Source of the DNA: Affinundibacterium fentianense
GTDB lineage: Bacteria; Pseudomonadota; Gammaproteobacteria; Burkholderiales; Burkholderiaceae_D
DNA length: 64,000 nucleotides
Direction: 5' to 3'
Assembly: GCF_018139545.1 (NCBI RefSeq)
Contig: NZ_JAGSPJ010000001.1
Location: 372,001 to 436,000 of the forward strand
Shown one piece after another: positions 44,676 to 54,493 of this stretch. Made by a program: the position numbers and the translations under genes. Below the pieces are notes generated by a model. The model was not told the origin of the DNA. It did not search any database and was given only the letters and a program-made list of their open reading frames with translations. Each line of letters begins with the position of its first letter. Position 1 is the first letter of the stretch.

Positions 44676-45560
44676 TTATTGCAATACACCCGCTTCGCGC
44701 AAGGCGGAACGAACAATATCATGATATTGACTAGAAAGGCTAACCAAGGGCAAACGAATTCCCGCCGGAATCAATCCCATTTCTGATAATGCCCATTTCA
44801 CAGGAACCGGATTCGGTTCAACAAAAAGCTTCGCGTGGAGCGGAATGAGTCGCGTATTAATTTCAACCGCTGTTGCAATATCTCCTGCCATTGCCGCAGC
44901 ACAAAGTTCATGCATTGCGCGCGGTGCGACGTTTGCCGTTACTGAAATATTTCCTTTCCCACCACAAAACATTAAAGCCATTGCAGTTGGATCATCCCCA
45001 GAATAAACAGCAAAAGATTTTGGCACCAAACGTAAAAGTTCAAGGTCTCTCCCAAGGTTTCCGCTCGCTTCCTTGATGCCAATAATTCCAGGAATTTGTG
45101 CTAATCGCACAATAGTTTCATTCGACATATCAGCAACCGTACGCCCCGGTACGTTGTATAAAATAATTGGGATGTCGACTGATTCAGCAATCTTTTTGAA
45201 ATGTTGATACATTCCTTCTTGCGTAGGACGATTATAGTAAGGGACGACTTGCAGCGAAGCATCTGCACCGGCTTCCTTCGCAAACTTAGTCAATGCGATC
45301 GCTTCAACGGTCGAGTTACCGCCCGAGCCAGCGATGATAGGAACACGCTTATTTGTGTGCTCCACCGCGATCCGAATTAATTCACAATGCTCTTCAACAC
45401 TCACCGTTGGAGACTCTCCAGTCGTACCAACAATCACAATACCGTCTGTTCCTTCGGCAATATGCCAATCAATCAACTTACGCAATGTAGGAATATCGAG
45501 ACTACCATCGGCATGCATTGGGGTCACAATCGCGACCAAACTTCCTTGTATCGTTGTCAT
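44676..45560 (-). CDS. dapA: 4-hydroxy-tetrahydrodipicolinate synthase
   Basis: First committed step of lysine/diaminopimelate synthesis: condensation of pyruvate with aspartate semialdehyde. TIM-barrel aldolase with [14 protein letters not shown], the catalytic Tyr in VVPYYNRP and the Schiff-base Lys in [11 protein letters not shown] start at the ATG at 45558-45560 (294 residues, the usual length); the frame opens nine codons earlier at another ATG. Neither has a strong ribosome binding site. Confidence 0.96.
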   Translation of the reverse strand: MTTIQGSLVAIVTPMHADGSLDIPTLRKLIDWHIAEGTDGIVIVGTTGESPTVSVEEHCELIRIAVEHTNKRVPIIAGSGGNSTVEAIALTKFAKEAGADASLQVVPYYNRPTQEGMYQHFKKIAESVDIPIILYNVPGRTVADMSNETIVRLAQIPGIIGIKEASGNLGRDLELLRLVPKSFAVYSGDDPTAMALMFCGGKGNISVTANVAPRAMHELCAAAMAGDIATAVEINTRLIPLHAKLFVEPNPVPVKWALSEMGLIPAGIRLPLVSLSSQYHDIVRSALREAGVLQ

Positions 45561-45778
45561 CTTAGCGCGTGGAAAAAGTAAAGCCATTATTGTAGCGGAT
45601 CGTTACCTGCTATGGGAGAGAATCGAGGCTTGATTCGAGAAGAATCGACAGCAAATCTCATCGTGACAGACTCCAAACAAACGACAAACTTGGCGGATAG
45701 AAATTTAAATTGAAATATCGAACAAAACATTGCACAAAACTTCGAGCCAATACGAGAATTTAGATCTTAAGGAATCAC

Positions 45779-46321
45779 TTATTCACGCAAACGCCGAATG
45801 CAAATTCTCTGAACGACAGCTTCTGTGATTTGGTTGACATAAGTATGCTCGAATACAAGACATTGTTGGCGCCAGCCCGAGATAGCTGGGTAGACAAAGT
45901 GCTGAAGCAATTCATTCTCTTGCAGTAGAAAATCAGGATTGCGCGGTCTGCCATATTGCTCATTCCCCGCTGCAAACGTTTCATAAATCAACACACCACG
46001 ATCTGCGAGAGACTGCAAAATCGAAGCCATCAATGGGCGATGCAAGTAATTTGTGACAACAATGCCGGCAAACTGTTCATTAGCAAACGGCCACTTAAAA
46101 CCCTCTCTCTCAAGATCAAGATGAAAACATTTCGCGCCTAATTGTTCTAACTCGGCCAAGGAATCGCTATCTCGATCGACCGCCCACACCTCATAGCCCG
46201 CAGCCAACAATACGCGAGTGTGGCGGCCAGAGCCGCAGGCTATATCTAGCACCGGACCTTTTGCTTTAGGGATTTCGTCTAAGTAACTTCGTACAAATTG
46301 AGAAGGCTGAGCATTATTCAT
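45779..46321 (-). CDS. Class I SAM-dependent methyltransferase
   Basis: A 180-residue Rossmann methyltransferase. Motif I is VLDIACGSGRHTRVLLAAGYEVWAVDRD, with the acidic residue binding the SAM ribose; post-I is CFHLDLE and motif IV-like FAGIVVTNYLHRP. The tail FLLQENELLQHF is typical of small TehB/UbiE-like proteins in this order. The frame opens at 46420, but that start would overlap the protease gene by 79 bp; the ATG at 46319-46321 fits family starts. Substrate unknown. Confidence 0.87.
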   Translation of the reverse strand: MNNAQPSQFVRSYLDEIPKAKGPVLDIACGSGRHTRVLLAAGYEVWAVDRDSDSLAELEQLGAKCFHLDLEREGFKWPFANEQFAGIVVTNYLHRPLMASILQSLADRGVLIYETFAAGNEQYGRPRNPDFLLQENELLQHFVYPAISGWRQQCLVFEHTYVNQITEAVVQRICIRRLRE

Positions 46322-46341
46322 AAAGACTGAGAACTTATCGA

Positions 46342-47004
46342 TTAGCTTAGTAACATCGTAAGTGGTGTCAATACGATTTGCAAAATCGACTGAGCGATAT
46401 TCATTAGTGGGTACATCCAAAACTGTAAAATCCTAAAATAAACCAAAGCCATGACAATGAAGAAACCATAGGGTTCAATTTTTGCAAATTGATAGGCCTG
46501 GCGATGTGGTAACAGGCTCGTCAAGATACGACCACCATCAAGCGGCGGAATTGGAAACAGGTTAAACGCAAACATCACCAAATTAGTCAACAATCCAGCC
46601 TGCGCCATACGATAAAAAAATTCGTGTTCCACTTTTAATACGACGAGAAACACGGCCAAAATCATCCACAAAAACGCCATAATAAAATTAGCACCTGGAC
46701 CAGCCAAGGATACCCAAGCCATGTCACGCTTAGGTTTGCGCAATGCGCCGAAATTAACTGGGACTGGCTTTGCGTAACCAAACAAAAACTGCCCATCGGT
46801 TGCCATATATAAGACAACAGGAATAATAATCGTACCAAATATGTCGATGTGCACCACGGGATTTAAACTCATGCGGCCTTGGCTGTACGCGGTCAGATCA
46901 CCAAAGTATTTTGCTGCGTAGGCATGTGCCGCTTCGTGCAAAGTAATCGCCAAAATAACAGGAATCGCATATACCGCGATGGTTTGTATTATCAATGCAT
47001 CCAT
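46342..47004 (-). CDS. Site-2 protease family (M50) membrane metalloprotease
   Basis: A 220-residue intramembrane zinc protease-like protein. The zinc motif HEAAH (23-27) lies in the first membrane helix and the third ligand in FPIPPLDGGRI. It has about six hydrophobic segments and no PDZ domain, matching the short YwhC-like subgroup. Substrates are unknown. It lies between the YciO-like gene and a methyltransferase, a common order in Burkholderiales. Confidence 0.93.
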   Translation of the reverse strand: MDALIIQTIAVYAIPVILAITLHEAAHAYAAKYFGDLTAYSQGRMSLNPVVHIDIFGTIIIPVVLYMATDGQFLFGYAKPVPVNFGALRKPKRDMAWVSLAGPGANFIMAFLWMILAVFLVVLKVEHEFFYRMAQAGLLTNLVMFAFNLFPIPPLDGGRILTSLLPHRQAYQFAKIEPYGFFIVMALVYFRILQFWMYPLMNIAQSILQIVLTPLTMLLS

Positions 47005-47062
47005 GAATTTAATTCATCCTCAATCTTATTTTTTGACCGCAAAAATACAGCGTTGCAACAAC

Positions 47063-47686
47063 TTACAAACCAAACAAAGCTGCATCTCCACGCCCTTGAC
47101 GTATCAACTCTGGCATTTCCTGCGTCATATCAATCACCGTCGTAGGAATCAGGCTACAGGCACCGCCATCAATAACTAGATCGATCTGCTTTTCGAGTCG
47201 CTCGCGAACCAACTCTGGATCAGTCAAAGGTTCTTCTTCATCAGGCAAAATCAAGGTAGTTCCCAGCAATGGCTGCTTCAATTCCGCCAATAAAGCGTGG
47301 GTAATTGAATTTTCTGGGACACGCAATCCTATGGTTTTACGAGAAGGATGACTTAAACGGCGCGGTACTTCTTTGGTTGCTTCCAAAATAAACGTGTAGG
47401 CGCCGGGTGTCGCCGCTTTCAACATGCGAAATTGACGATTATCGACTTTGGCATATTGCGCAATTTCAGATAAATCACGACACAATAAGGTCAAATGATG
47501 TTTTTCATCGACCCCACGAATGCGGCGCAAACGCGCTACCGCATCTTTATCGTCAAGATGACATACCAAGGCGTAACATGAATCCGTCGGCAAGGCGACG
47601 ATGCCACCCTGATCAATAATCTGCGCCGCCTGTTTGATCAAACGTAGTTGAGGATTATCAGGATGAATCTGAAAAAATTGGCTCAT
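47063..47686 (-). CDS. Sua5/YciO/YrdC family protein, YciO-like threonylcarbamoyl-AMP synthase
   Basis: A 207-residue single-domain protein. The nucleotide-binding features are GGIVALPTDSCYALVCHL near the N-terminus, a KKHHLTLL-like segment (VDEKHHLTLLCRD) and KTIGLRVPEN. It is of the YciO subtype, not TsaC proper: YciO proteins bind ATP and make threonylcarbamoyl-AMP weakly, and their role in tRNA t6A synthesis is debated. The PHP phosphoesterase usually linked to yciO is encoded 1.1 kb upstream. Confidence 0.9.
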   Translation of the reverse strand: MSQFFQIHPDNPQLRLIKQAAQIIDQGGIVALPTDSCYALVCHLDDKDAVARLRRIRGVDEKHHLTLLCRDLSEIAQYAKVDNRQFRMLKAATPGAYTFILEATKEVPRRLSHPSRKTIGLRVPENSITHALLAELKQPLLGTTLILPDEEEPLTDPELVRERLEKQIDLVIDGGACSLIPTTVIDMTQEMPELIRQGRGDAALFGL

Positions 47687-47707
47687 AAATAAAGTCTACC
47701 AATGAAA

Positions 47708-47730
47708 CAACGGAGGCAGAGCCTCCGTTG
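47708..47730 (-). terminator. Terminator hairpin downstream of htpX
   Basis: Ten-bp stem CAACGGAGGC/GCCTCCGTTG with a 3-nt loop. On the minus strand TTTCATT follows, so the T-tract is short. Confidence 0.65.
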
Positions 47731-47764
47731 AATATCTTATTAAAACTGTGTTTATCTTAACTAC

Positions 47765-48640
47765 TTATTTTAATTGCTGTAACGCCGCGATACGTTGCGC
47801 CATCGGTGGGTGCGTAGAAAATAATTCGGCCCAGCCAGGTTTATCACTAATCCCAACCGCCGCCATCGATTGAGGCAACTCGCCTGGCGCCATACCACCG
47901 AGACGCGCCAAGGCGTTAATCATGGGCTGACGATCTCCCAATAATTTTGCAGCGCCCGCATCGGCGCGGAATTCACGTTGACGCGAGAACCAAGCAACGA
48001 TTAAGGACGCACCGATCCCGAACAAAATTTGAAACACAAACGAGGCAATATGAAAGCCCAGTCCCGGCGTGTGATTCTCATCATTCTTCGACAAAAAACT
48101 ATCGACGGCATAAGCCGCAATGCGCGACAAGAACACCACGAAAGTATTCACTACGCCTTGAATCAAAGTCATGGTCACCATGTCGCCATTCGCGATGTGC
48201 GCGACCTCATGTCCCAAGACCGCTTCAACTTCTTCTTTTGTCATACTTTCCAACAAACCTGTGGAAACCGCTACGAGCGCAGAATTTTTAAACGCACCAG
48301 TCGCAAACGCATTCGGCTCACCGTTGTACACGGCGACCTCTGGCATCGCGATCCCAGCCCGTTGAGACAAGGTCTTCACGGTGTTCACTAGCCAAAATTC
48401 TGTAGAAGAAGCTGGATTATCGATGACACGCGCTCCGGTTGACCATTTCGCCATGGGTTTGCTGATCAACAAAGAAAAAATAGAGCCAGTAAATCCTACC
48501 ACTAAGGAAAATACTGCTAACGCGCCTAAAGTCAAACCTTTGGCAGTCAAATAATGATTGACACCCAACATAGACAAAATAACAGTCATCACCAACATGA
48601 CCGCAATATTGGTCGCTAAAAATAAGACGATACGTTTCAT
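47765..48640 (-). CDS. htpX: Membrane zinc metalloprotease HtpX
   Basis: Heat-shock-type M48 protease acting with FtsH on damaged membrane proteins. The 291 residues match E. coli HtpX (293). Two N-terminal helices precede the zinc motif [12 protein letters not shown], followed by two more helices and the third ligand in [12 protein letters not shown]. The frame opens 39 codons earlier, but the ATG at 48638-48640 has GGAG eight bases upstream and gives the family start [11 protein letters not shown]. Confidence 0.96.
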   Translation of the reverse strand: MKRIVLFLATNIAVMLVMTVILSMLGVNHYLTAKGLTLGALAVFSLVVGFTGSIFSLLISKPMAKWSTGARVIDNPASSTEFWLVNTVKTLSQRAGIAMPEVAVYNGEPNAFATGAFKNSALVAVSTGLLESMTKEEVEAVLGHEVAHIANGDMVTMTLIQGVVNTFVVFLSRIAAYAVDSFLSKNDENHTPGLGFHIASFVFQILFGIGASLIVAWFSRQREFRADAGAAKLLGDRQPMINALARLGGMAPGELPQSMAAVGISDKPGWAELFSTHPPMAQRIAALQQLK

Positions 48641-48788
48641 ATTCAATTCTCCAAAACCTAAGCAAAAAACACGAACTACAACGGTACTAACATGGGGCAA
48701 TATGCGTGTCTTTCGGCAAAATTCAAGTGCTTTGCGCCTTAATTGCACTTTAATCACACATTAGTCACATTTTTGACTCAATAAGCAG

Positions 48789-49637
48789 TCATTTGATCCA
48801 ACTATGCCAAACTGGCGCCAACTCTTTAGCTAATGCGGGTAATTGTCCCAAGTCGGGTAAATTTTCATCGGGCGCATGAAAATCCGAGCCACGTGACGCC
48901 ATAAATCCATACTGATTCGCGATTTTAGCGTATTCATCATATTGATCCACAGTATGACTGCCGGTTACCACTTCAATTGCCGTACCGCCCAGATTTTTAA
49001 ATTCATTAAAAAAGGCATCAAATGCTATTGGCGTTAAATCATAACGCCCTGGGTGTGCCACTACAGCGATCCCACCAGCTCCTCGTATCCACCCAACAGC
49101 TTCAGACAAAGTCGCCCAACGATGCGGCACAAAACCTGGCTTACCATCGGCAAGATATTTCTTAAAGACCGCAGACACGTCCTCACACACGCCGACTTCC
49201 ACCAAATAGCGCGCAAAATGGGCACGTGATATCAAGTCAGGATTACCTACATATTTCAGTGCACCCTCATAGCAATTAGGAATACCGACTTTCGCCAAGT
49301 CAGCTGCCATATCTTCGGCGCGGCGCTGACGTCCCGAGCGCGTCTTCGCTAAACCCGACAGTAAGTTGGGATTCGTTTCGTCAATATTTAGACCAACGAT
49401 ATGGATGGTTTTATTCGCCCAGGTAACAGAAATTTCTAATCCCGTCACATAATCCATACCTAAATCGGTTGCGGCCTCGCGTGCCGCGGCGATACCACCG
49501 ACCTCGTCGTGATCCGTCAAAGCCCAAACATCAACGCCCTGCGCATGCGCACGCTGCGCAACTGCTGCTGGCGCTAAAACGCCATCCGACACAGTGGAAT
49601 GGCAATGCAAATCGACGTTTAAAGGTGGGGCAGACAT
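48789..49637 (-). CDS. PHP-domain phosphoesterase (RNase AM / YciV type)
   Basis: Metal-dependent 5'-3' exonuclease or nucleoside bisphosphate phosphatase of 282 residues. The PHP metal motifs are DLHCHSTVSDG, LTDHDEVGG, GLEIS, HPGRYDL and SDFH (GSDFHAPD). E. coli YciV removes residual nucleotides at rRNA 5' ends. The frame opens at 49694; the ATG at 49635-49637 starts the conserved MSAPPLNVDLHCH. It lies near the YciO-like gene, a frequent association. Confidence 0.92.
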   Translation of the reverse strand: MSAPPLNVDLHCHSTVSDGVLAPAAVAQRAHAQGVDVWALTDHDEVGGIAAAREAATDLGMDYVTGLEISVTWANKTIHIVGLNIDETNPNLLSGLAKTRSGRQRRAEDMAADLAKVGIPNCYEGALKYVGNPDLISRAHFARYLVEVGVCEDVSAVFKKYLADGKPGFVPHRWATLSEAVGWIRGAGGIAVVAHPGRYDLTPIAFDAFFNEFKNLGGTAIEVVTGSHTVDQYDEYAKIANQYGFMASRGSDFHAPDENLPDLGQLPALAKELAPVWHSWIK

Positions 49638-49868
49638 AATGGAAGCAGACAAAATAACGGCAGAACCGATATTGTACTCCTGCCGCACGGGCATTGCCTC
49701 ATTGCGACAATCTTAAACAATCTCAAGACTCAAAACGAAAATTTCTCAGTAGGGAAACACAGCGGCGCAGAGAAAAAACAAAGAAAGACCAATTCTTTTT
49801 GGGTTTTGTCCGGACTTTCGCGATAACTCTACCCCTCTGTATGTTTCTACATTAAGAGGTCTTGAATC

Positions 49869-50807
49869 TTAGCTTTCTTCAACAAGGCGAACATTTTGCA
49901 GAGCATGCATCACGGTAGGAAATTGCAAACGCCCTCCCAATTCAGTTTTTATACGCCCATTCATTAAGCGACGTGATTCCGACATGAATGACAAAAGCAT
50001 AGGCGATACCAGTTTTTCCAATTCAACTCTTGGGAGACGAGGCGCGCGCGGCGATTGAAAATGATCGGCCACTAGATCAAAGTAATCTCCCATCTTTAAA
50101 TCACTCTCATCGACAGCATGATAAACACGATTCGGACTTGCTCTAAAAAGCGCCAATTTAATCAAGTACGCTAAGTCCTCCGCATGGATATGGTTGGTGT
50201 ACACATCTTCTTGCGCAATTAAGGCTGGCGTGCCTTTGCGCAAACGTTCTATGGGAAGTCGATCTGAAGCGTAAATGCCGGGCACCCTTAATATGGACAG
50301 TGCACCGTTACGGCGTCTAGCCCAAGCACGTAAAGTATTTTCAGCATCAACACGACGCTTAGCTCGCGCATTCTGTGGCGCTACCGCCCTCGTCTCATCA
50401 AATTGAGCGCCATCACAATTTCCATAGACGCCGGTGGTGCTGATATAAACAAGTTTTGCCTTCTCAGGTAAAATAGCGGCTAATCGCCGGGTTCGTCGGT
50501 CAAATTCGCCATCAGTCTGCGGCGGCGCCAGATGAACAATGTATTTCGCCATTCCTGCTAAACGCCGTAAGGTGTGAGCATGATCCAGATTCGCATAAAT
50601 CGGCATCGCTCCAGCAAGCCGCAATTGCGCAAATCGCTCCGAATCAGGTGACTGACTGGTCAATGCAAACACCCTAAAACGGTCAAGCAAATACGGTATT
50701 AAGCGCATACCGACATCGCCACAGCCGATAATCAAACAACGCGGTTTAGCGAACGAAGTAGGATTCCCCGCTGCATGAGGGTTGAGAAATACGCCAGATT
50801 GATTCAT
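49869..50807 (-). CDS. SDR family NAD-dependent epimerase-like protein (YeeZ type)
   Basis: Extended-SDR Rossmann protein of 312 residues. The nucleotide-binding motif is LIIGCGDVGMRL (GxGxxG, about 25-36), with a strand segment KLVYISTTGVYG (Ser/Tyr of the active site) and RVPGIYASDRLPIERL. The first 20 residues are unstructured. Substrate unknown. Divergent from the ferredoxin reductase gene with a 43-bp gap. Confidence 0.88.
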   Translation of the reverse strand: MNQSGVFLNPHAAGNPTSFAKPRCLIIGCGDVGMRLIPYLLDRFRVFALTSQSPDSERFAQLRLAGAMPIYANLDHAHTLRRLAGMAKYIVHLAPPQTDGEFDRRTRRLAAILPEKAKLVYISTTGVYGNCDGAQFDETRAVAPQNARAKRRVDAENTLRAWARRRNGALSILRVPGIYASDRLPIERLRKGTPALIAQEDVYTNHIHAEDLAYLIKLALFRASPNRVYHAVDESDLKMGDYFDLVADHFQSPRAPRLPRVELEKLVSPMLLSFMSESRRLMNGRIKTELGGRLQFPTVMHALQNVRLVEES

Positions 50808-50850
50808 TTTTTAACTTTGTTTTTAGATTGCCAACTGATTCAGGACAAGT

Positions 50851-51879
50851 ATGACGTTTCAAGTAACTATTTCACCAAGCGGTCGTCAATTTCAATGCGA
50901 CGACGATGAAACCGTATTAACTGCCGCCTTACGGGCGGGGCTCATTTTGCCATACGGCTGCAAAAACGGGGCATGTGGATCATGCAAAGGTAAAGTCAGC
51001 GCTGGTCAAGTTGTGCATGGCAACCATCAACAAAAAGCCTTGAGTGATGAAGAAGAAGCGCAAGGTGGCGCCCTATTCTGCTGTGCCAAACCGCAATCTG
51101 ATCTCACTATCGAAGCACGTGAGATGTTAGCGGATGACGACTATCCAATCAAAAAACTCCCGAGCCGCATCGCTAAATTGGAAAAATTATCGGATGATGT
51201 GATGCTGATTGAATTGCAATTGCCCGCTGCGGAGAAATTCAATTATCGTGCGGGGCAATATATTGAATTTCTCTTAAAAGATGGCAAGCGCCGTAGTTAT
51301 AGTCTCGCCAATGCGCCACATGTTGAAGGCCCACTGAGCCTGCACCTACGTCACATGCCAGGCGGCTACTTCACCGATCAAGTTTTTTCTACCCTCAAAG
51401 AACGCGACATCATGCGCTTTGAAGGTCCGCAAGGTAGTTTCTATCTGCGAGAGGATTCCGATAAGCCGATGATTTTGCTGGCATCCGGTACTGGATTTGC
51501 ACCGATCAAAGCCATCGTTGAGCATTTAATTCATATCGACTCGAAGCGCCCTGTTCATTTGTACTGGGGAGGTCGTCGACCACAAGATCTGTATATGCAC
51601 GCGCTGTGTGAAGAATGGGCGAACACATTGGCAGGCTTCCAATACACGCCTGTCGTGTCTGATGCGAATGCCGAAGATGATTGGCAAGGTCGCACAGGAT
51701 TCGTGCATCAAGCGGTGTTAGATGACTATGCCAATTTATCGGGCTATCAAGTCTATGCCTGCGGCGCTCCTATCGTGATCGAGTCAGCAAAACGGGATTT
51801 TGTTGCGAAATCACATTTGCCTGCGGACGAGTTTTATGCGGACTCATTCACATCGGAAGCAGATTTAGCAAAAAACTAA
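50851..51879 (+). CDS. Ferredoxin-reductase type electron transfer protein (AscD / CDP-6-deoxy-delta-3,4-glucoseen reductase-like)
   Basis: A 342-residue flavoprotein. Residues 1-90 are a plant-type 2Fe-2S ferredoxin domain with the cysteines of YGCKNGACGSCKGKV and FCCAK. Residues 100-200 bind FAD (RSYSLANAP) and 200-335 bind NAD(P)H (ILLASGTGFAPIKAI, YACGAP). The name comes from dideoxysugar synthesis, but no sugar genes are near, and in Burkholderiales this protein is a general NADH-dependent reductase serving an unidentified partner. Followed by its own weak terminator. Confidence 0.9.
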   Translation: MTFQVTISPSGRQFQCDDDETVLTAALRAGLILPYGCKNGACGSCKGKVSAGQVVHGNHQQKALSDEEEAQGGALFCCAKPQSDLTIEAREMLADDDYPIKKLPSRIAKLEKLSDDVMLIELQLPAAEKFNYRAGQYIEFLLKDGKRRSYSLANAPHVEGPLSLHLRHMPGGYFTDQVFSTLKERDIMRFEGPQGSFYLREDSDKPMILLASGTGFAPIKAIVEHLIHIDSKRPVHLYWGGRRPQDLYMHALCEEWANTLAGFQYTPVVSDANAEDDWQGRTGFVHQAVLDDYANLSGYQVYACGAPIVIESAKRDFVAKSHLPADEFYADSFTSEADLAKN

Positions 51880-51892
51880 TTTATTTAAAACG

Positions 51893-51917
51893 ATGAAATT
51901 ATTTTTCATTTTTTTTG
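51893..51917 (+). terminator. Terminator of the reductase gene
   Basis: Stem ATGAAA/TTTCAT with a short T-rich loop followed by an eight-T run. It is a weak stem with a good T-tract and separates the reductase from the arg leader region. Confidence 0.6.
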
Positions 51918-51972
51918 ATTTATTTCAGATTTGCATCGCACAAAACCGCAAAAAAACCGTTACACTACGCAA

Positions 51973-52056
51973 ATGAAAAATTTTACCGACATGTCTTCTC
52001 CAAATATTGCTCGACGTCGCTGTTCGCACACCGAGCCTGGGAAGTCTTGCGCGTAA
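51973..52056 (+). CDS. Arginine leader peptide (candidate) upstream of argDFG
   Basis: A 27-codon frame, with a second in-frame ATG at 51991. It carries three consecutive arginine codons CGA CGT CGC at 52012-52020 (residues 14-16, AlaArgArgArgCys) and ends with TAA at 52054-52056. A -10-like TACACT (51961-51966) sits just upstream, so transcription could start almost at the ATG; no good ribosome binding site is visible. It overlaps the first two strands of an attenuator-type structure and precedes the arginine genes. Translation is inferred from this layout. Confidence 0.65.
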   Translation: MKNFTDMSSPNIARRRCSHTEPGKSCA

Positions 52057-52108
52057 GAAAAGCAAGGTCACGATAAAACCACAGGCTCAAACCCTGTGGT
52101 TTTTTTTT
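52009..52108 (+). promoter_or_regulatory. Candidate arginine attenuator
   Basis: Four strands can pair in alternative ways. Strand 1 GCTCG (52009-52013, overlapping the Arg codons) pairs with strand 2 CGAGC (52032-52036). Strand 2 GAGCCTG (52033-52039) also pairs with strand 3 CAGGCTC (52082-52088). Strand 3 ACCACAGG (52078-52085) pairs with strand 4 CCTGTGGT (52093-52100), followed by nine T. Stalling at Arg codons would free strand 2 and favour the 2:3 antiterminator; completing translation would let 3:4 terminate. Confidence 0.7.
52078..52108 (+). terminator. Intrinsic terminator ahead of argD
   Basis: Eight-bp stem ACCACAGG/CCTGTGGT with a 7-nt loop and nine consecutive T (52100-52108). 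It lies 160 bp upstream of the argD start. Confidence 0.92.
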
Positions 52109-52270
52109 GCGCGCTGGTGAATTTGCTTGTGGATGTGATGGCGGACCTGCTGACGTATGCTGAGAGTGGTCGTTCTGCGGTAACATCTTTCGCTTATTCT
52201 GTTTTTGTATTTAATTTTATATTTAAATTTGGATTTTTAGTCTTTGTTTTCTTCTTTGAGGAGTTTTGAA
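52109..52270 (+). other. Gene-poor stretch between attenuator and argD
   Basis: Increasingly T-rich sequence leading into the argD ribosome binding site GAGGAG (52258-52263). It contains a 43-codon open frame (52138-52269) that ends one base before the argD ATG; see findings. No other signal. Confidence 0.4.
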
Positions 52271-53488
52271 ATGGAATTTAGTCAGTACAACGTCAATGCC
52301 CTGATGTACATCACACCACGTCCTGAGTTGGTGTTTACGGAAGGCCGAGGCATGTGGCTGACTGACCATCATGGCAAACGCTACCTTGATTACTTGCAAG
52401 GCTGGGCGGTTAATTGCTTAGGGCACTCTCCTCAATGCATCACCGATGCAGTGGTCGCTCAAGCAGGGAAATTGCTCAATCCTTCACCTGCTTTCTATAA
52501 CGAAAACATGATTCTGCTGGCGGATCAACTAACCAAGCATTCTTGTTTTGATCGCGTCTTCTTTGCCAATAGCGGTGCCGAAGCGAATGAAGGTGCAATT
52601 AAACTAGCGCGTAAATGGGGACAAAAAAATAAAAACGGCGCTTTTGAAATTATCACATTCGATCACGGCTTCCATGGCCGTACTTTGGCTACCATGTCTG
52701 CCTCAGGCAAACCGGGTTGGGATACGATCTTTGCACCGCAAGTAACGGGTTTTCCCAAAGCCGATTTAAACGATATCGCCTCAGTTGAAAAACTCATCAA
52801 CGACAAAACCGTAGCAGTCATGTTAGAGCCTGTGCAAGGCGAAGGCGGCGTGATTCCCGCAAGTCGCGAATTCATGCAAGCACTGCGCGCATTGACCAAG
52901 CAACATAATATTTTATTAATCGTCGATGAAGTGCAAACAGGTATGGGACGCACAGGCGAATTATTTGGCTACCAACTCTCAGGCATAGAGCCTGACATCA
53001 TGACCTTGGGTAAAGGCATAGGCGGTGGCGTGCCACTCGCAGCCTTGTTAGCAAAAGAAGAAGTCTCATGCTTCGTACCTGGCGATCAAGGTGGCACTTA
53101 TAACGGCGCACCCTTGATGACCGCGGTTGGCTTGGCCGTCATCAAGGCATTGACTGCACAAGGTTTCTTAGATGAAGTGAGAGCAAAATCCGCGTATTTG
53201 AGCAAAGCACTTAACACGCTATCTGACCAATTCGGCATGGAAGGTGAACGCGGTGAAGGCTTATTACGCGCACTTAAACTCGGCAGCGATATCGGCCCGC
53301 GTTTGGTCGAGGTCGCACGCGATCTGGAGCCGATTGGTTTACTCATTAATTCTCCACGTCCTAACTTACTCCGCTTCATGCCAGCGCTGAATGTCAGCTA
53401 CGAAGAAATCGACACCATGATTTCTATGTTGAGCAAAGTCATCCAACAGGTGATAGACGAAAAAGCCGCAGCATCGACAGCATCTTAA
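52271..53488 (+). CDS. argD: Acetylornithine aminotransferase
   Basis: Class III PLP aminotransferase converting N-acetylglutamate semialdehyde to N-acetylornithine; often also acts in lysine synthesis. In 405 residues the PLP environment is clear: [36 protein letters not shown] (Asp binding the pyridine) and the Schiff-base Lys in [18 protein letters not shown]. The frame opens at a TTG at 52244; the ATG at 52271 with GAGGAG seven bases upstream is the real start. First gene of argD-argF-argG, behind the attenuator candidate. Confidence 0.97.
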   Translation: MEFSQYNVNALMYITPRPELVFTEGRGMWLTDHHGKRYLDYLQGWAVNCLGHSPQCITDAVVAQAGKLLNPSPAFYNENMILLADQLTKHSCFDRVFFANSGAEANEGAIKLARKWGQKNKNGAFEIITFDHGFHGRTLATMSASGKPGWDTIFAPQVTGFPKADLNDIASVEKLINDKTVAVMLEPVQGEGGVIPASREFMQALRALTKQHNILLIVDEVQTGMGRTGELFGYQLSGIEPDIMTLGKGIGGGVPLAALLAKEEVSCFVPGDQGGTYNGAPLMTAVGLAVIKALTAQGFLDEVRAKSAYLSKALNTLSDQFGMEGERGEGLLRALKLGSDIGPRLVEVARDLEPIGLLINSPRPNLLRFMPALNVSYEEIDTMISMLSKVIQQVIDEKAAASTAS

Positions 53489-53513
53489 ATCGAACATATC
53501 CGAACAAATTAAC

Positions 53514-54431
53514 ATGGCTATCAAACACTATTTACAGGTCTCTGACCTGACGCTTGATGAATACGACTATCTGATGCAAAGAGCACGGATCATCAAAGAT
53601 CGCTTTAAAAAATACGAACCCTATCACCCGCTTTTAGATAGAACACTGGTGATGGTATTTGAAAAAAATTCCACTCGGACGCGCTTGAGTTTTGAAGCCG
53701 GCATGCACCAGTTAGGTGGCGCGGCCATTTACTTAAATACGCGCGATAGCCAACTTGGTCGTGGCGAGCCAGTAGAAGATGCAGGTCAAGTCATGTCACG
53801 CATGTGCGACATCATCATGATCCGCACCTTTGAACAAGAGATGATAGAGAAATTTGCCGCCAATTCACGCGTGCCTGTTATCAATGGTTTGACCAATCAA
53901 CACCATCCTTGCCAAGTATTTGCGGATGTCTTCACTTTCATCGAACATCGCGGTTCCATCGCAGGTAAGAAAGTTGCGTGGATAGGTGACGCGAATAATA
54001 TGCTGTACTCATGGATGCAAGCGGCGAAAGTATTTGGATTCCATCTGCATATTTCTACGCCAAAAGGCTATGACATCGATCCGGCTTGCGTCACAGTCGA
54101 AGCAGAACACTACACCGTTTTTGACAATCCATCGGATGCCTGCGTCGGTGTCGATGCCGTCAATACCGACGTCTGGACCAGCATGGGCTACGAGGCGGAA
54201 AATCAAGCTCGTCTGAAAGCTTTTGACGGTTGGATTGTGGACGAAGAGAAGATGGCGCGTGCCAATCCTGATGCGATTTTTATGCACTGCTTGCCAGCGC
54301 ATCGCGGTGAGGAAGTTTCCGCAGGTGTGATCGATGGCCCGCAATCCGTAGTTTGGGACGAAGCTGAAAATCGCTTGCACGTACAAAAGGCCTTACTCGA
54401 ATATTTAGTCATCGGCAAAGTCGATAACTAA
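53514..54431 (+). CDS. argF: Ornithine carbamoyltransferase
   Basis: Transfers the carbamoyl group from carbamoyl phosphate to ornithine, giving citrulline. The 305 residues hold the carbamoyl-phosphate loop [13 protein letters not shown], the HHPCQ-type motif [11 protein letters not shown], and the ornithine-binding [13 protein letters not shown]. It follows argD by 25 bp and precedes argG by 62 bp. Its substrate carbamoyl phosphate comes from the carAB products encoded 30 kb away in this window. Confidence 0.98.
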   Translation: MAIKHYLQVSDLTLDEYDYLMQRARIIKDRFKKYEPYHPLLDRTLVMVFEKNSTRTRLSFEAGMHQLGGAAIYLNTRDSQLGRGEPVEDAGQVMSRMCDIIMIRTFEQEMIEKFAANSRVPVINGLTNQHHPCQVFADVFTFIEHRGSIAGKKVAWIGDANNMLYSWMQAAKVFGFHLHISTPKGYDIDPACVTVEAEHYTVFDNPSDACVGVDAVNTDVWTSMGYEAENQARLKAFDGWIVDEEKMARANPDAIFMHCLPAHRGEEVSAGVIDGPQSVVWDEAENRLHVQKALLEYLVIGKVDN

Positions 54432-54493
54432 GCAGAATTCCAATTTCATCTCAACATTATTTCAGCAATATCTTCAACATTAGAAAGCACATC

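Noticed and set aside
51983-52186. 67-codon minus-strand frame across the arg leader
   Set aside because: It runs through the terminator and has no ribosome binding site or family; the plus-strand attenuator explains the region better.
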